From Cryptomeria japonica (Eukaryota > Streptophyta > Pinopsida > Cupressales > Cupressaceae): a stretch of 64,000 nucleotides of DNA. A model generated the notes under the pieces. The model was given only the letters and a program-made list of their open reading frames with translations. It was not told where the DNA came from and ran no database searches. Below are positions 61,274-64,000 of the stretch, piece after piece. A program made the translations under genes and the position numbers. Position 1 is the first letter of the stretch. Each line of letters starts with the position of its first letter. Location of the stretch: assembly GCF_030272615.1 (NCBI RefSeq), contig NC_081415.1:603035644-603099643 (forward strand), in the 5' to 3' direction.

Positions 61274-61802
61274 GTCAAGTCTCATCTCCAACAATCTGTA
61301 ATGAAGTATAAGGCTCATGTTGATAACAAGAAGAGAGATGCATAGTTTAGTGTTGGGGATTTTGTATGGGTACATTTGAAGAAGGAAAGACTACTGAAAG
61401 GAAAATACACCAAACTCATGCAGAGGAATATTGAACCATGTCAGATATTGAAGAAGTATGGATAGAATGCCTATGAGATCCAACTTCCTCTTGATCTTGG
61501 ATTATCACCCATCTTTAATGTGTGTGATCTTACACTTTTCAAAGGTACTGATAATGAAGAAGAGGAACCAATGCAGGTTGCAGCAGGCAATGACATTCTA
61601 AGGAAGGAATCACCCAAGTTGAGAAAAGTGTTAGACACTAGAGCCAAAAAGAACACATGGAACAAGGAGTACATTGAGTACTTGGTGGCTTGGCAGGATA
61701 AACCAGAATCTGCGGTGGTTTGGATGACTAATGAGCAAATATCCAATCATGGTGCAAATTTACAAACCATGATCTCAAGTGGGCTTGAGATCTCTTCTCC
61801 TG
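61274..61802 (+). pseudogene. Integrase C-terminus and chromodomain
   Basis: After a stop at 61273 the SH3-like part is followed by a chromodomain: KVLDTRAKKNTWNKEYIEYL then VAWQDKPESAVVWM and NEQISNHG (61630-61755). Chromodomains of this kind bind modified histones and direct integration to heterochromatin. The frame is open at 61520-61819 and runs to the 3' LTR edge at 61810. Confidence 0.85.
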
Positions 61803-61809
61803 GGGAGTA

Positions 61810-63318
61810 TGGTGCATGATAACCTCATCAATAAGCTATTCATGACCCTAAGGATGAAGACTAGGATCATTAGGATGTGTTAGTGTCTTGTGTTTCATAT
61901 ATGCAAATAAACCCCACCATGTAAGCCCATGTCACCAATTAGGCAATTTGAGAAGACAATTGGGACACTGTGGTAAAGAGGAGTAATAAATGATTTAGAT
62001 TAAAGTTTAATGGGTGTTAGACATGTTTTTTGTGTGTTTATTTGGTCCATGTGTGTGGATCCCAACCTTAGGAGGTATGACAAGTTTTTGAGCAAAATTG
62101 CAAAAAATGCAACTTTCTATAACTTGGTTGGGGGAAGCCTTTCAATGGCTCCAACCTACTCCAAATTCAGTGGGAAACCATTGGAGAGTAGTGTAATCCT
62201 TTTGGGCTTGATTCCCAAGGTTTTTGGTTTTGGAGTTTGAGTTATGAAGCAATAATACTCAAAACAATTTAGTTTTCCCAAAAATTTTGAGTTTGCAGGG
62301 GTTGTACATGACTATATGGATTGAATTGAATCCCACCATCCATGAAGTAGATATGAGGATGAAATAGTTTTCTTTTGGTGGTATTCTAAGGTCTCAATCA
62401 TTCGGGAGTAGAGAAAAATCTTCATTCTACTAACTATAACCCCGAAAACTTAGGTTTTGGAGAGGGTTTTGAACCAAAAATTGCTTTATGTTGCACTCCA
62501 GTCCACTAGAAGACTCTTCCTTTGGAGGGATGCAAGATAAACCTTTGTATTTTAGTTTTTTCATGTTTTTTTTCAAGGGAGACCTTGTTGTGTGGATAAA
62601 AGAACAGATTTAGGTAGGCATCTCTATGTGACTACCTAGGATAAGTTTTAGGACAGTCATCATAATTTGTCTGAGCGATGGATTCTCGGAATGCAACCTT
62701 GGAATTAGAATTTTTTCACTACCCCCCACATGTGCATTAAGTTGATTTTTCATTTGGTCTATCGGTAAAGGTACTTGCTTTGGAAAATAGGGTTAATTGC
62801 CCCTATTAAGTCTCTTAGCCTCTAAAGGGAGTAGACCTTATATTTGTAGATCTAATCAAACCATTTTAAGGATCAGTATAACTTCCAAAATTGTGTTTGA
62901 AATGATAAGTTGTTTGTATGGGTGTGTGGAATATTTTTGAGTTAAAGCCAAAACACTAGTATAAAAGGGCTACTAGTCGGAGGGGTAGGTTTACAAAGGA
63001 GGTATAAGTATTTGAAAGAGGTCTTAGATGTTGTGTGCTGACCAAATACAAAATCGTAAGGAGTGGGGATCACTAGTAGAACTTGTTAGAAGAGTTGAAG
63101 CCTTTTACTCATCTTACCCGTAAAGATTGACCGATAAAGCCTGTTTGAAGAGTTGAATCATATTACTCATCTTGAGTAGGCGTAAGACTAGGGAGTGTGT
63201 GTAGTATCATCCAAGGTGTAGAGTCCTTCCTTGCAAGACCCTCGTGAGTAGTTGAAGGGTCACTAGCCTAACATGATTTGGGCTTGCTATTAGGAGTTTT
63301 ATGTAGGCCTCTGCATCA
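61810..63318 (+). repeat. Chromovirus 3' LTR
   Basis: Starts TGGTGCATGATAACC and ends GCCTCTGCATCA, followed by ATGTT. It is preceded by a weak purine tract (CTGGGGAGTA). Confidence 0.93.
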
Positions 63319-63323
63319 ATGTT

Positions 63324-63891
63324 ACAATACATAACCATATACCATCTCCCTATTTTATATCTTACTTTTTTTATATCACAAATGAGATCTTACATATATA
63401 CCACAACCTAAGACCAAATGTCTAGGTCGGCTCGACAAGAATATTACAATTAAATCAATTACAAATAAGATGGGATGCCTCATGTCGGCTCAATACATTT
63501 ACAAAAATATCCAATTAATCAAATCATCTTCATAAAGTGTCATGCTGATCTGGAATAGATAATGCATGCCGGTCCATAACCTAGACCAATTTGCTCATAA
63601 CAACAAATATGTCAACCTGATTAGACCAATATCCAAGATACCAAATCCAAGTATCCAAACCATGTCTTTGACATAACCAAGTGATCTCCAGATGGTAACA
63701 AGTCATTTTGAATGTCGGTGAATAATATAACATGTCAGTGAATGATATACCAATGATTGTACATAAGTCACTGAACTTACCAGTGAACATAATGTGTCAG
63801 TTCAACATAACCAAAGATCTTTAGAAGGATAAGTGTTGAATAGTGTTGACATCAGTGACACAACCAATGCAACACATCCATAGTACCAACA
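63324..63891 (-). repeat. Right piece of split outer LTR
   Basis: Continues the outer LTR beyond the chromovirus. It has TCGGCTC and GTCGGT/GTCAGT motifs like the E1 and E2 LTRs, and ends GTACCAACA at 63891. Confidence 0.8.
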
Positions 63892-64000
63892 ATATCCCCC
63901 TTTGGCATTGATGGAAACACAAGATGGAAAATCATCTAAGTGCCAAAATAGAATGCGAAAAACCAAAAAACAACAATCTCTAGAATAGATCAATACCAGA
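63892..64000 (-). promoter_or_regulatory. Outer element polypurine tract and start of its 3' internal region
   Basis: On the minus strand the first 23 bases read CCATCAATGCCAAAGGGGGATAT (63892-63914), the tract that primes plus-strand DNA. It has only one change from the copia tract at 47642-47664. The rest of the element is outside the window. Confidence 0.8.

Larger units (their letters stand above)
55719..63318 (+). mobile_element. Ty3/gypsy chromovirus, complete structure with 5-bp TSD
   Basis: LTRs lie at 55719-57254 and 61810-63318 (TGGTG...TGCATCA), with a primer site at 57257, the gag-protease-RT-RNase H-integrase-chromodomain order and a perfect ATGTT target duplication (55714-55718 and 63319-63323). 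It is inserted in the outer LTR. All frames are broken, and the reverse transcriptase lacks its catalytic box. The chromodomain (YIEYLVAWQDKP) is of the canonical type, unlike the Tekay tail at 41.3-41.45 kb. Confidence 0.95.
48703..63891 (-). mobile_element. Outer SIRE-like LTR (about 1.1 kb) split by two nested elements
   Basis: One LTR lies in three pieces: 48703-49076, 55562-55713 and 63324-63891. It is interrupted by E2 (49077-55556) and by a chromovirus (55719-63318). On + it begins TGTTAGGACCCAGAGGC and ends AGTACCAACA. Directly after 63891 comes the inverse complement of a CCATCAATGCCAAAGGGGGATAT tract, so this is the 3' LTR of a minus-strand element whose interior lies beyond the right edge. 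Removing the insertions and target duplications leaves about 1.1 kb, the length of the E1 LTRs. Confidence 0.85.

Overview
This window looks like intergenic nuclear DNA from a seed plant, most likely a gymnosperm or another large-genome species. That assignment is inference. The window is AT-rich, no intact host gene is visible, and nearly all recognisable coding sequence belongs to decayed plant transposable elements: CACTA, Ty1/copia, Ty3/gypsy chromoviruses, a Tat/Ogre-like gypsy element and a plant mobile domain (PMD) gene. Every coding region carries stops or frameshifts, so none is called as an intact CDS. No tRNA, rRNA or CRISPR array was recognised.

Layout. 1-6.6 kb: a CACTA transposon with a Tnp2-like transposase, an acidic (GAT)n tail and a second intron-containing gene, all on +. 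8.65-15.3 kb: element E1, a complete LTR element on the minus strand with no pol; it carries a large non-pol ORF. 16.2-21.2 kb: a degenerate TCGATG-rich repeat, an orphan gypsy RNase H fragment (-), and a palindrome of about 450 bp. 21.9-23.65 kb: a plant mobile domain pseudogene (-). 25.4-34.5 kb: LTR-like segments and a Tat/Ogre-like gag-protease remnant (-). 34.5-48.5 kb: a copia element (+) split by a Tekay-type chromovirus (35.5-45.3 kb). 48.7-63.9 kb: one outer LTR (-) split twice, first by a second pol-less element E2 (49.1-55.6 kb, -) and then by a chromovirus (55.7-63.3 kb, +). The outer element continues past the right edge.

The most interesting content is the E1/E2/outer family. 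These elements keep LTRs, an initiator-Met tRNA primer site and a polypurine tract, but have no protease, integrase, reverse transcriptase or RNase H. E2 keeps a coiled-coil and zinc-knuckle Gag-like ORF. E1 and E2 share a minus-strand ORF of about 1,000 codons that looks like the extra (env-like) ORF of SIRE-type copia elements. Their polypurine tract and LTR edge nearly match those of the copia pol element at 47.64-47.67 kb, so they may be non-autonomous passengers of that lineage. Their LTRs also share a C-rich-loop hairpin whose stem appears to covary and a high density of ACCGGT motifs.

Structural history can be read directly. The chromovirus at 55.7-63.3 kb has a perfect 5-bp target duplication (ATGTT). 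E2 has a one-mismatch duplication (AGTAT/AGTAC). The Tekay element instead sits between copies of a copia segment of about 257 bp and has a truncated 5' LTR, which implies a recombination or repair event rather than simple insertion.
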